35,320 nt of DNA from positions 1-35,320 of the forward strand of contig JAIOZA010000029.1 in the NCBI GenBank assembly GCA_021740825.1, given 5' to 3'. This DNA comes from Bacteroidia bacterium. Lineage in GTDB: Bacteria; Bacteroidota; Bacteroidia; B-17B0; Aurantibacillaceae. The notes under the pieces are model-generated. The model ran no database searches. It was not told where the DNA came from and worked only from the letters and a program-made list of their open reading frames with translations. This document shows positions 24,792-33,897 of this stretch, piece by piece; within the stretch, counting starts at the first letter, position 1, and each line of letters begins with the position of its first letter. The translations under genes and the position numbers were made by a program.

Positions 24792-27311
24792 ATGAAGAAT
24801 TTACTTATTTTAATTAGTCTGTTGTTGTCAATAAACATTATGGCGCAAATGCCCGGAATGGGAGGCATGGGTGGAATGAAAAACATGAAGGACCCAAAAA
24901 TGGGGCGTGTTTATGGAAAAGTAATTGATGCAAAAACTCAAAAACCTGTTGAATATGCCTCTATTCAAGTTTTATGGTATAGTAAAGACAGTCTTTTAGG
25001 AGGTTCCTTAGTAAAAGAAAATGGCGATTTTTCAGTTGATGGATTGCCTTCTTTTGGTCAGGTTAGAGTGAAAATTAAATTTATTGGATATAAAGATTAC
25101 TTACAAAAAGTTTACCTCATGCCTCCTGATAAGGTAGAACAAGATTTGGGAGATATTAAGTTGGCAGTGGATGATAATTTATTAAAGGAAGTGGAGATAA
25201 CTGCTGAAAAAAGTGCAGTTACTTTATCAATTGATCGAAGAACATACAATGTAGAAAAAGATTTATCAGTTAAAGGTGGAACTGCTGTGGATGTTATGAA
25301 AAATGTACCTGGCGTTACAGTTGACGCAGATGGTAATGCTCAATTAAGAAATCAATCGCCTAATATTTTTGTGGATGGCAGACCAACAAATTTAACATTG
25401 CAACAAATTCCGGCTGATCAAATTGAACGAGTAGAAATTATTACCAATCCATCTGTAAAGTTTGATGCTAATTCTACTGGTGGAATTTTAAATATAATAA
25501 TGAAGCGAAATGCTAAACCGGGTTATAATGGTATGTTGATGGCTTATGTTGGCACAGGCGATAGATATGGCGGCATGGCTAACTTAAATTTAAAAGGTGG
25601 TCCTTGGAATATATCGATGATGTATTCATATAATCAAGGTATAAATAATAATAATGGTTATACAAATCGTATTCAATTAGATACAATTACTGGCAATCCG
25701 TTTGGTTACTTTAATCAAAATAATATTTCAAGAATGGCAAACCTTTTTAATTTTGGAAAACTAGGCATTGACTATAATATTAATAATAGAAATACAATTA
25801 CTATAAGTGAAATGATTGTTGGCGGTCAATTTAAAACAAGTGATTCGCAAAATTACAATGCACAAGATGCTAACCAAAACACGATTGTTAATGGTGACCG
25901 TTTAAATGATCAAGCGGCTCGTTTTACAAATTATAACACGCAACTGCTTTACAAAAAAACTTTTCCCAAGGTTGGGAAGGAAATTACTTTCGATATAAAC
26001 CATAACTACACGCAATCACAAAATCATTATTTGTTTACAACGTACGGATTTAATCTAGGAGGAAATTGGGTGCCAAGCCAATATCAAAAAAATAATGGTG
26101 GAACGATGGCTAATCAATTTGTTTTTCAAACAGATTTTGTAAACCCTATTTCAGACACTAAAAAATTTGAAGCAGGATTTAAGTCGTATTACAAATATTC
26201 TGACAGTGAGAATAACACCTTTAATTCATCAACAAATGAAGATAACTATGCACGAGATAGCATCATGAGTAATCATTATGTAATTGATGATATGATTACA
26301 GCAGCTTATATTAATTATTCCGCAAAAACATTTTGGGATATTGGCTATCAAGGCGGATTAAGGTTTGAGCAATCATACTATGCAGGAAATATAGTTGATA
26401 AGCAACAAAAATTCTCCTATAGCTATCCTTCCTCTTCTGACGATATTTTGAAATCAATTTTTCCGGCAATATATTTCTCAAAAAAATTAAAAAAAAGTCA
26501 GGAAGTACAATTGAACTTTTCTCGTAAACTACAGCGACCTAATTTTTTTCAGTTAATGCCTTTTGTGCTATTTGCAGACAAACAAAATATTAGAATTGGA
26601 AATCCTCAATTGAAGCCAGAGTTTAAAAATATTGCTGAGTTAAACTATAATAAAACATTTAGTAAAGGCAGTTACTTGGGTTCAGGATATTTTAGATACG
26701 AAGAACAACCGATAACGGAGGTAGCATATTCCTCCATTTCTGACCCAACAGTATTAATTAACACAACAGTAAACGGAAATAACAGCATACGTTATGGTAT
26801 AGAAAATACGTTTAAATGGACATTCTTTAAAAATTTAGATGTTACTTTAAATGCAAATGCTTTTTATATTTATATCAACGGAACGGTTGTACAAAATAAA
26901 CCTGATGTTACAACGCAAGGATATGCATATAATGGCAAAGGAACTTTGTCGTATAGATTTCCTAAAAACGTTACATTACAGGTAAATGGTAATTACGAAT
27001 CTCCAAAAATTTTATTATTAGGATATGCGAAGCCCGTTTATTCGATGGATGTTTCATTAAATTATATGATTGCAACCAAATTGATCTTTAATGCTACCTT
27101 AAGTGATGCCTTTAATACTAGAATTATGGGAACGCATTACGAAACTCCATACTATGTTCAAGACTTAGCAAGGAGAAGAGAAACTCGCTATGTGAGATTA
27201 ACAGTTTCCTATTTATTTGGTAAGATGGATGCATCAATATTTAAAAGAGGTAAGCAAATGAGAGGAATGGGACAAGAAGGTAATCAGGATGGTTTGGATT
27301 TTAATAAATAA
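24792..27311 (+). CDS. TonB-dependent-receptor-like outer-membrane barrel protein
   Basis: This 839-residue protein has a signal peptide (MKNLLILISLLLSINIMAQ). Immediately after is a Met/Gly-rich stretch (MPGMGGMGGMKNM, residues 20-32). A CarboxypepD_reg-like domain (about 39-125, GRVYGKVIDAKTQKPVEYAS) precedes a plug domain (about 150-240; VKGGTAVDVMKNVPGVTVD, PNIFVDGRPTNLTL, IERVEIITNPSVKFDANSTG). The rest is a large barrel of the OMP_b-brl_3 type (FSRKLQRPNFFQLMPF, IGNPQLKPEFKNIAELNY). No SusD-like partner is nearby, so polysaccharide uptake is not indicated, and I see no clear TonB box. The substrate is unknown. The tail is again Met/Gly and Lys/Arg-rich (KQMRGMGQEGNQ). It has its own upstream region and a strong terminator downstream. 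Confidence 0.9.
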   Translation: MKNLLILISLLLSINIMAQMPGMGGMGGMKNMKDPKMGRVYGKVIDAKTQKPVEYASIQVLWYSKDSLLGGSLVKENGDFSVDGLPSFGQVRVKIKFIGYKDYLQKVYLMPPDKVEQDLGDIKLAVDDNLLKEVEITAEKSAVTLSIDRRTYNVEKDLSVKGGTAVDVMKNVPGVTVDADGNAQLRNQSPNIFVDGRPTNLTLQQIPADQIERVEIITNPSVKFDANSTGGILNIIMKRNAKPGYNGMLMAYVGTGDRYGGMANLNLKGGPWNISMMYSYNQGINNNNGYTNRIQLDTITGNPFGYFNQNNISRMANLFNFGKLGIDYNINNRNTITISEMIVGGQFKTSDSQNYNAQDANQNTIVNGDRLNDQAARFTNYNTQLLYKKTFPKVGKEITFDINHNYTQSQNHYLFTTYGFNLGGNWVPSQYQKNNGGTMANQFVFQTDFVNPISDTKKFEAGFKSYYKYSDSENNTFNSSTNEDNYARDSIMSNHYVIDDMITAAYINYSAKTFWDIGYQGGLRFEQSYYAGNIVDKQQKFSYSYPSSSDDILKSIFPAIYFSKKLKKSQEVQLNFSRKLQRPNFFQLMPFVLFADKQNIRIGNPQLKPEFKNIAELNYNKTFSKGSYLGSGYFRYEEQPITEVAYSSISDPTVLINTTVNGNNSIRYGIENTFKWTFFKNLDVTLNANAFYIYINGTVVQNKPDVTTQGYAYNGKGTLSYRFPKNVTLQVNGNYESPKILLLGYAKPVYSMDVSLNYMIATKLIFNATLSDAFNTRIMGTHYETPYYVQDLARRRETRYVRLTVSYLFGKMDASIFKRGKQMRGMGQEGNQDGLDFNK

Positions 27312-27336
27312 AATTTACTGATAACTGTAAAATAAA

Positions 27337-27367
27337 AAACCCTCGCAATAAAACTTTGCGAGGGTTT
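27337..27367. terminator. Bidirectional intrinsic terminator
   Basis: A 12-bp perfect stem, AAACCCTCGCAA (27337-27348) against TTGCGAGGGTTT (27356-27367), encloses a 7-base loop. It is followed by CTTTTTG on the plus strand and, read in reverse, by a T-rich run. It lies between the convergent receptor-like gene and ftsZ and would serve both. Confidence 0.93.
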
Positions 27368-27387
27368 CTTTTTGATTTTAAAGTTGG

Positions 27388-28989
27388 TTAATCTACGTTG
27401 TCGTGTAAAAATGAATTGTTCGGACGAATTTCAGGATTATTATTTTCATCTTTTCCTAAAGTATAACGCGATACTTGCGAATCAGTAGATGGATTAGCGT
27501 TAGTATTATCTAAATTTAATTGTTTACGCTGCCAGGCTGATTCTTTTTCTAAATGAGCTAATCCTTCTGGCGTTTTCATTTTTAGGGTTAACTCTTTTAA
27601 TTTTTTAATTCTATCTTGAGCTAATCTAATTTGTTCTTCGCGGCTATTCATATCAAATTTATTATTCTGTACTTCCGATTCTTCTGTAACATCATTAATC
27701 ACAAATTCTATCTTATTATTATTTAGTTCAGTTTCATTTATTTCTAAATTAGTGGCTTGAGGAATTTCAGAATCCGTTGATTCATCTAAATTATATACTT
27801 TAAATGTTGGAGTTACTTCTTCATTTATGATTGGCTCGCTAAAGGTAATTTCTTCTTCAATTGTATTTACAATAATGTCATCCTCACTTTTTGTGAAAAT
27901 AAAAGGTTCTTCATTCTGCACTTCATCAATAATTGATGTTTGAATTGGTTCCACTTTTGTTGGTTGTGGATCATCTAAGCGTACAATTTTACGTTCTTGA
28001 AAAGTTGGAGCTTCATATCCAGAACTCATTTTAGAGTTAAAACCTGTAGCTATAATTGTTACGGAAACGTTATCACCTAAAGATGGATCTGTGCCGTATC
28101 CAGTAATCAATTCTGCAGTACCACCTGCTGCTTCTTGAATATAATCTGTTATTTCTCCAAACTCATCCATTTCAATATCATCGCTTCCGCTCATAATATT
28201 TAGTAATACGTGACGAGCACCTGAAATATCATTATCATTTAATAGGGGAGAAACTAATGCGGCTTCAACAGCACGTATAGCGCGTTTTTCGCCACTTGCA
28301 ATTGCTGAACCCATAATAGCTACTCCGCTATCTTGCATAACTGTTTTAACGTCATTAAAATCTACATTAACGTGCATGTGCAAACTAATGATTTCTGCAA
28401 TTGATTTTGCAGCACCTGTTAATACATTATCTGCATGAGCAAATGCTTCAGTCATTTTTAAGCTTCCGTAAATATCACGTAATTTGTCGTTGCCAATTAC
28501 GATTAAGGTATCCACGTATTTTTTCATTTCTTGCTCACCTTTTTCAGCTTGCTCTCTGCGTTTTTTTCCTTCAAAAGAGAAAGGTATTGTAACAATACCA
28601 ACTGTTAAAATTCCTAATTCTTTAGCAACAGATGCAATTACTGGTGCTGCACCAGTTCCTGTACCACCGCCTAAACCAGCTGTGATAAATACCATTTCAG
28701 TATTATCTTTTAGTAATGCTTTAATTTCTTCAATGCTTTCTAATGCAGAGTCGCGGCCAATTTCAGGTTTTGCACCAGCTCCTAACCCTCTTGTTAAAGA
28801 GTTTCCTAATTGAATTTTATGAGGCACGGGACTTTTTCCCAAAGCTTGTTTATCAGTATTACAAACTATGAAATCCACACCCTTAATTCCTAAACGGAAC
28901 ATGTGATTTACAGCGTTGCTTCCGCCACCGCCAACTCCAATTACTTTAATAATTGAGCTTTCTTCTTGAGGTAATTCAAATTGCATCAT
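27388..28989 (-). CDS. ftsZ: Cell division protein FtsZ
   Basis: This 533-residue tubulin homologue polymerises with GTP into the division ring. The GTP-binding parts are IGVGGGGSNAVNHM (17-30) and the tubulin signature GLGGGTGTGAAPV (105-117); the T7 loop NVDFNDVKTVM (208-218, D210 and D213) is intact. The globular domain ends near residue 320. A long acidic linker (about 320-450) follows, as is usual in Bacteroidota, then a Lys/Arg-rich helical part and the conserved tail NNSFLHDNVD that binds FtsA and other partners. The start could be either of two adjacent Met codons. It is the last gene of the division cluster here, 129 bp after ftsA, so it may also have its own promoter. Confidence 0.97.
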   Translation of the reverse strand: MMQFELPQEESSIIKVIGVGGGGSNAVNHMFRLGIKGVDFIVCNTDKQALGKSPVPHKIQLGNSLTRGLGAGAKPEIGRDSALESIEEIKALLKDNTEMVFITAGLGGGTGTGAAPVIASVAKELGILTVGIVTIPFSFEGKKRREQAEKGEQEMKKYVDTLIVIGNDKLRDIYGSLKMTEAFAHADNVLTGAAKSIAEIISLHMHVNVDFNDVKTVMQDSGVAIMGSAIASGEKRAIRAVEAALVSPLLNDNDISGARHVLLNIMSGSDDIEMDEFGEITDYIQEAAGGTAELITGYGTDPSLGDNVSVTIIATGFNSKMSSGYEAPTFQERKIVRLDDPQPTKVEPIQTSIIDEVQNEEPFIFTKSEDDIIVNTIEEEITFSEPIINEEVTPTFKVYNLDESTDSEIPQATNLEINETELNNNKIEFVINDVTEESEVQNNKFDMNSREEQIRLAQDRIKKLKELTLKMKTPEGLAHLEKESAWQRKQLNLDNTNANPSTDSQVSRYTLGKDENNNPEIRPNNSFLHDNVD

Positions 28990-29071
28990 GGTTATGTAGT
29001 TTTAAATTTTTAGTTCTTAGTTTTTTAATTTTTTCCCTTTATTTTTTATTCTTATTGTTATCTAGTTTATG

Positions 29072-29086
29072 AATGCTTAGTCATAT
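29072..29086. repeat. 15-base direct repeat, copy 1 (ahead of ftsZ)
   Basis: AATGCTTAGTCATAT in the ftsA-ftsZ gap matches 14 of 15 bases of 31338-31352 ahead of ftsQ, in the same orientation. The remaining gap is AT-rich with no clear promoter. Confidence 0.4.
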
Positions 29087-29118
29087 TAAAAATTAAACAC
29101 TTATAACTAAAAATTTGC

Positions 29119-30480
29119 CTAATCAACTTCGTCGCTCATCCAATCCTTAGCTCTCTTTAAGATTGTATCCAAAAAGGTGCCTACTCTTTGTTTTGAGTGT
29201 CCAGTTACTTTTTTCTCAGGTTTTTGTTTAGTTGATTCCGTATCTACTGCAGTTTCTTCAATTGCTTTAGAGGCATTGTTACCACGTTTTGCTTCTCGTT
29301 CATATTTTTCAATACCTTTCATTACTAATCCCACTCCTGTAGCATACATAGGATTTTTTAATTCATCATCTGCACCAGCTAAGTGTTCGTTAGGTGTTCC
29401 GATGCGGCAATCCATTCCTGTTGTTAACATTACTAATTGTGGCAAATATTTTAATTGAGAACCACCACCAGTTACTACGATACCTCCAGCTAGTTTACGC
29501 TCGAATCCGGAAGATTTTATTTCAAATAAAACAATTTCTAAAATTTCTTCCATACGCGCTTGAATAATTTGCGCTAATGTATTTACGGATATCTCTTTAT
29601 GAGGACGACCTCTTAAACCCGGAATAGATATCACTTCATTCAATTGCGTTTCTTGAGCTAACGCTGAACCAAATCTCATTTTTAATTGTTCAGCTTGAGA
29701 TTTAATGATACAGCACCCTTCTTTAATATCATCTGTAATAATGTTTCCTCCAAATGGAATAACAGCCGTGTGACGAATAATACCATCATAAAAAATTGCT
29801 ACATCGGTTGTTCCTCCACCAATATCTACAAGCACCACGCCAGCCTCTTTTTCTTCATCACTTAAAACAGCATCAGCACTTGCTAAAGGTTCTAAATGTA
29901 AATCAACGGTAATTAATTTAGCTCTTTGAACGCATTTAAATATATTTTTTACAGCAGAAACCTGACCAGTAATAATGTGGAAGTTTCCCTCTAATCTTAT
30001 TCCTGAATGGCCAATTGGATTGCGAATACCACCTTCATTATCAATTATGTATTCTTGAGGAATAACATGTATAATTTCTTCACCTGGACTCATCACTAAT
30101 CGATGCATATTATCAATTAGATGGTCTACATCGTTTTGAGAAACTTCTTCTTCTAATGATTTACGGGTTATCATTCCACGATGCTGCATGCTTTTTATAT
30201 GCTGCCCCGCAATACCAACTATTACTTCCTCAATATCAATATTAGCCTTGTCGCCGGCAATTTTGATTGCTGCGTTAATTGAAGCAATGGTTTGTTCAAT
30301 ATTAGCAACAACTCCTCGGTGTACACCCAAAGATTCTGATTTACCAATACTTAAAATTTCAACTTTACCATGCTCGTTTTTATAACCCACGATAGCGGCA
30401 ATTTTAGTTGTTCCAATGTCTAGACCTACTATTAGTTCTGCATTCTTAGGCATTTGTTTTTGTGCTGGTTTAATTTCCAT
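29119..30480 (-). CDS. ftsA: Cell division protein FtsA
   Basis: This actin-like protein anchors FtsZ to the inner membrane. I start it at the ATG at 30480 (MEIKPAQKQ), giving 453 residues, 4 bp after the ftsQ stop; the longer frame to 30552 would overlap ftsQ and adds an unrelated stretch. Actin-fold nucleotide motifs are VGLDIGTTKIAAIVG near the N-terminus, VVLVDIGGGTTDVAIF in the middle, and GIVVTGGGSQLKYL toward the end. The SHS2-type 1C subdomain (about 65-150) includes VIVGIAGQHIKSMQHRG. The C-terminus carries a basic linker and an amphipathic helix (VGTFLDTILKRAKDWM), the expected membrane-targeting sequence. Confidence 0.96.
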   Translation of the reverse strand: MEIKPAQKQMPKNAELIVGLDIGTTKIAAIVGYKNEHGKVEILSIGKSESLGVHRGVVANIEQTIASINAAIKIAGDKANIDIEEVIVGIAGQHIKSMQHRGMITRKSLEEEVSQNDVDHLIDNMHRLVMSPGEEIIHVIPQEYIIDNEGGIRNPIGHSGIRLEGNFHIITGQVSAVKNIFKCVQRAKLITVDLHLEPLASADAVLSDEEKEAGVVLVDIGGGTTDVAIFYDGIIRHTAVIPFGGNIITDDIKEGCCIIKSQAEQLKMRFGSALAQETQLNEVISIPGLRGRPHKEISVNTLAQIIQARMEEILEIVLFEIKSSGFERKLAGGIVVTGGGSQLKYLPQLVMLTTGMDCRIGTPNEHLAGADDELKNPMYATGVGLVMKGIEKYEREAKRGNNASKAIEETAVDTESTKQKPEKKVTGHSKQRVGTFLDTILKRAKDWMSDEVD

Positions 30481-30484
30481 AAAC

Positions 30485-31297
30485 TTATTTTTTAGTGCAA
30501 ACCACTTGGTTTTTATATTTAATATTAATGACAGAATACTTATTCCATCCATCAGTTTTATTTAATCCTTCGGTGTAAAATAATTTTAGTTTATTAAATT
30601 TTTCTTCAAAGTCATTTCCTTCTCCAAAAATTATTTTATGATCACCAATTGCTGGGTATAATTCTAATTCCTTATCAGGTGTTATATTTATTTGATGTAT
30701 CAGGCTATTCAATACCGAATCTTTTGAGATGAATAAAGAAATATTGTAAATATCATCTAGAATACTAACCTTGCTAAATTTTTTATTTTTAGAAATGTTG
30801 TTTACTAAAAACTGACATCTTGAAACATATGGTTCAAAAATATATCCAGTTGCAATAATCACGCGCGCTGTATATTTATCATTTAGTGGCATCAATTTAG
30901 ATTGATTGTCGATGTAATAACTCTCACCATTTGTATTAATAACTCTTACTAATGGCGTGCGCTGAGTTACAGCAATATTTACATCGCCATTTACATCTAC
31001 TGATATATCCGCGTTTTCAATTGCAGGATGTGAATTCAATGCTTTTTCTAAACTGTTTACATTTATATTTTTAATTGAAGTATTAATAATTGAATCTTTC
31101 CTTTCTTTAAAAAAATCTTTTACATCTTCTTCATCAATAAATGTATTAACCTCAGTATTATAAACTGAAACTAACATGTTTTGAGCTACAACGTTTTTTT
31201 CTTTTTTTGTTACAAAAGCTAAAGACATCATGAGGCCTGATAATCCAATAATCCAAAGAACGACAATTAATATTTTTTTAAAATTTATTTTTTTCAT
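30485..31297 (-). CDS. ftsQ: Cell division protein FtsQ/DivIB-like
   Basis: I start this at the ATG at 31297 (MKKINFKKILIVVLWIIGLS), giving 270 residues; a GTG nine codons upstream is part of a repeat element. There is a short basic cytoplasmic tail and one membrane segment (about 9-30). Next comes a POTRA-like periplasmic domain (LVSVYNTEVNTFIDEEDVKDF, NVNSLEKALNSHPAIENADI, VAVTQRTPLV-like AVTQRTPLVRVI), then the beta domain with SYYIDNQSKLMPL. FtsQ joins the FtsB/FtsL complex and controls septal wall synthesis. Sequence similarity to proteobacterial FtsQ is weak, but the position between murC and ftsA and the topology make the call firm. Confidence 0.88.
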   Translation of the reverse strand: MKKINFKKILIVVLWIIGLSGLMMSLAFVTKKEKNVVAQNMLVSVYNTEVNTFIDEEDVKDFFKERKDSIINTSIKNINVNSLEKALNSHPAIENADISVDVNGDVNIAVTQRTPLVRVINTNGESYYIDNQSKLMPLNDKYTARVIIATGYIFEPYVSRCQFLVNNISKNKKFSKVSILDDIYNISLFISKDSVLNSLIHQINITPDKELELYPAIGDHKIIFGEGNDFEEKFNKLKLFYTEGLNKTDGWNKYSVINIKYKNQVVCTKK

Positions 31298-31311
31298 TTT
31301 TGTTTTTTCGC

Positions 31312-31333
31312 TTCTCAACTTCACTCGAAGTGA
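31312..31333. repeat. Degenerate copy of the palindromic repeat ahead of ftsQ
   Basis: The sequence TTCTCAACTTCACTCGAAGT and the two bases after it match 18 of 24 positions of one arm of the repeat ahead of murG (33898-33921), counting two bases past this span. Like that copy, it ends only a short A-rich (minus strand) leader away from the start codon. Confidence 0.5.
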
Positions 31334-31337
31334 TAAA

Positions 31338-31352
31338 AATGCTTAGTCACAT
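31338..31352. repeat. 15-base direct repeat, copy 2 (ahead of ftsQ)
   Basis: AATGCTTAGTCACAT matches 29072-29086 except for one base. Next to it, 31353-31390 is strongly pyrimidine-rich on the plus strand, so purine-rich in the transcript. Confidence 0.4.
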
Positions 31353-31390
31353 CTAACTTTCTTTTTAATCTCTTTCGTCCCTTCAGTCTC

Positions 31391-32776
31391 TTAACTCTCT
31401 TTTAGTAGTTCTTCAATCGGCACTATCAAGCTATCTATATCTCCCGCACCTAATGTCATCAGTATTTGAGGCGGATATGTATTTAAAAAATCAAGGATGT
31501 TTTCTTTTCTTACTAAAAATTTTTCTGTGATTTTCATTTTATCCAACAACATCTGTGAATTAATTCCAGCAATTGGTTTTTCTCGAGCAGGATATATATC
31601 TAATAAAACGCATATATCCAATAAATCTAAACTCTCAGCAAAATCATCTGCAAAATCTCGCGTGCGTGTAAATAAATGAGGTTGAAAAATGCCTGTCAGT
31701 TTTTTATCAGGATATAATTGTTTAGCTGCATTAATAGCTGCTTTCAACTCTTCCGGATGATGGGCATAATCATCTATATACACTACAGACTTTGATTTTA
31801 CTCGGTAATCAAATCTTCGTTTCACTCCTTTAAAAGAACGGAGGGCTTTGTTTATCACATCGCCCTTAATACCTAATTGTTGTGCAATTGCAACAGCTGC
31901 AATTGAATTCTCTACATTATGTAAACCCGGAAGCCCAATAGCTACTTGGCTTACAGATTCTATCGGACTATTAATGTTGTAACAAAATTCGCCATCAACA
32001 ATTTTAATAGAATTTGCAGAGTATTCAGTATCTAAATTTAATGAGTAGATAAGTCTTTTATTCTTCAGTCTCAAATCGTTATCAACACTTTTTTTAACAA
32101 TTAAAAAACCACCATCTTGAACCTGCTCCGCAAATTGAGTGTACGTTTGATGCATTGAATTTAAGTCACCATAAATATCTAAATGATCTGCGTCGACACT
32201 TGTAATTAAAGCAATGTAAGGATGAAGTGTTAAAAAAGATCGATCATATTCATCGGCCTCAACTACAATAAATGCATTTTTGTCGGAAGCATCTCCTAAT
32301 AATAAATTGGTTTCATAATTTTGAGATATACCTCCTAAAAATGCAAAACAATTAATACCAGCAGTTTTTAAAATATGAGTTACTAAGCATGATGTTGTTG
32401 TTTTGCCGTGAGTTCCTGCAATAGCTATTGTTTTAAACTGCTTAGTTATTTCTCCTAATACCCATGCTCGTTTTTGAAGCTGATAACCATTTTCTTTTAA
32501 GTAAACAAGTTCTTGATGTTCTTGCGGAACAGCAGGTGTGTAAATAACTAAGATTTCTTCTTTTTTATACTGCAAACAAATGTTTTTTACTAATTCTACA
32601 TTTTCAGTAAAATGTAATTGAGTTCCTTCTTTTTGTAATTGTTCCGTAAGATTAGATTGTGCTTTATCATAGCCAAATACGGTTTTTTCGTAATGGTTAA
32701 AATAGCGCACCAAAGCACTCATGCCAATTCCACCAGCGCCTAAAAAATAATATAGTTTGTAGTCAAGTATATTCAT
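31391..32776 (-). CDS. murC: UDP-N-acetylmuramate--L-alanine ligase
   Basis: This 461-residue cytoplasmic ligase adds the first residue of the peptidoglycan stem peptide, using ATP. The N-terminal Rossmann motif is FLGAGGIGMSALVRYF (11-26), the Mur-ligase P-loop is AGTHGKTTTS (120-129), the central domain has VVEADEYDRSFL and TSVDADHLDIYG, and the C-terminal domain starts after KGVKRRFDY and includes YIDDYAHHPEEL and FQPHLFTRTRDF. All signature residues are in place and the length is normal. Its ATG overlaps the murG stop by one base. The motif YAHHPEE and the absence of an Mpl-type extension support MurC over Mpl. Confidence 0.97.
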   Translation of the reverse strand: MNILDYKLYYFLGAGGIGMSALVRYFNHYEKTVFGYDKAQSNLTEQLQKEGTQLHFTENVELVKNICLQYKKEEILVIYTPAVPQEHQELVYLKENGYQLQKRAWVLGEITKQFKTIAIAGTHGKTTTSCLVTHILKTAGINCFAFLGGISQNYETNLLLGDASDKNAFIVVEADEYDRSFLTLHPYIALITSVDADHLDIYGDLNSMHQTYTQFAEQVQDGGFLIVKKSVDNDLRLKNKRLIYSLNLDTEYSANSIKIVDGEFCYNINSPIESVSQVAIGLPGLHNVENSIAAVAIAQQLGIKGDVINKALRSFKGVKRRFDYRVKSKSVVYIDDYAHHPEELKAAINAAKQLYPDKKLTGIFQPHLFTRTRDFADDFAESLDLLDICVLLDIYPAREKPIAGINSQMLLDKMKITEKFLVRKENILDFLNTYPPQILMTLGAGDIDSLIVPIEELLKES

Positions 32777-33885
32777 TACAAGTTATAGTGCGCTAATTTT
32801 AAAACTTCATTTGCAATAATATGTGTTGAATTAGGTAGTGCAAGTAACCCGCAATTTTTACTTAACTCCTGTTGTAATGCACTGTTATTGATTAAAGAAA
32901 TTGCTTCTTTAATTAAGTATTTTTTCGCTTCGGCATCTTTCACTAAAATGGCAGCTTTTTTGCTTACTAAAGCCATAGCATTTTTTGTTTGATGATCTTC
33001 TGCCGCTGTTGGTAAAGGAACTAAAATACTTGCCTTTTGAACAATACATAATTCCGAAATGGCTCCTGCGCCAGCTCTTGAAATTACTACATCAGCGCAT
33101 GCATAAGCTAAATCCATACGAGTTATAAAATCCACCGCTTTAATATTATTTGATTCGAAAGCAGCTGTTTGTTTTTGTGCTATTTCAAAATAGGTTTTAC
33201 CTGTTTGCCAAATTAACTGAATATGTTGTTCTGCTAATATTTGTAAACCATCGCCAATAGCCTCGTTAATCCCTTTAGCACCAAGACTTCCGCCAATTAC
33301 TAAAATTATTTTTTTATGTTTGTCTAATTTGAAAAATTCAATTGCTTCGTCTCTTTTTGCCAAAACATTTATAATATCTTGCCGAACGGGATTGCCAGTT
33401 AGAATGATTTTTTCTTTAGGAAAAAACTGCTCCATTCCTTCATAAGCAACGCAAATTTTACTCGCTTTTTTTGATAGAATTTTATTAGTGATACCTGCGA
33501 ATGAATTTTGTTCTTGTAGCAAAGCTGGAATTCTATTTGATATTGCTGCTTTTAATAATGGGCCAGACGCATAGCCACCTGTTCCCACAACAACATCTGG
33601 TTTAAATTCATTAATTATTTTTCTGGTTTTAAAAAGAGATGAAATAATCAAGAATGGTAATTTAAGATTTGCTAATGTAAATTTTCTTTGAAATCCGGCA
33701 ATAGGTAAGCCAATGATTTTGTAACCAGCTGCAGGAACTTTTTCCATTTCCATTTTCCCTAAAGCTCCAACAAATAAAATATCAGCATGAGGTACTATTT
33801 TTTTTATTTCATTAGCAATAGCAACCGCTGGAAATATATGTCCTCCAGTGCCTCCTCCGCTTAATATAACTTTTAATGGTTTCAT
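32776..33885 (-). CDS. murG: UDP-GlcNAc transferase MurG
   Basis: This peripheral membrane glycosyltransferase converts lipid I to lipid II. I start it at the ATG at 33885 (MKPLKVILSGGGTGGHIFPA), giving 369 residues. The open frame continues upstream to a GTG at 33954, but those 23 codons are a translated palindromic repeat, not protein-like sequence. The GGGTGGH loop (10-16) is diagnostic; VVGTGGYASGPLLKAA, the donor-site GGSLGAKGINEA, and the C-terminal SRAGAGAISEL and PLPTAAEDHQTKNA complete the family pattern. It overlaps murC by one base and lies in the order murD-ftsW-murG-murC. Confidence 0.96.
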   Translation of the reverse strand: MKPLKVILSGGGTGGHIFPAVAIANEIKKIVPHADILFVGALGKMEMEKVPAAGYKIIGLPIAGFQRKFTLANLKLPFLIISSLFKTRKIINEFKPDVVVGTGGYASGPLLKAAISNRIPALLQEQNSFAGITNKILSKKASKICVAYEGMEQFFPKEKIILTGNPVRQDIINVLAKRDEAIEFFKLDKHKKIILVIGGSLGAKGINEAIGDGLQILAEQHIQLIWQTGKTYFEIAQKQTAAFESNNIKAVDFITRMDLAYACADVVISRAGAGAISELCIVQKASILVPLPTAAEDHQTKNAMALVSKKAAILVKDAEAKKYLIKEAISLINNSALQQELSKNCGLLALPNSTHIIANEVLKLAHYNL

Positions 33886-33897
33886 TTTTGTTTTTGC

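Noticed and set aside
30481..30552. Upstream extension of FtsA
   Set aside because: It overlaps the end of ftsQ and adds a hydrophobic stretch not found in FtsA; the ATG at 30480 is 4 bp after the ftsQ stop.
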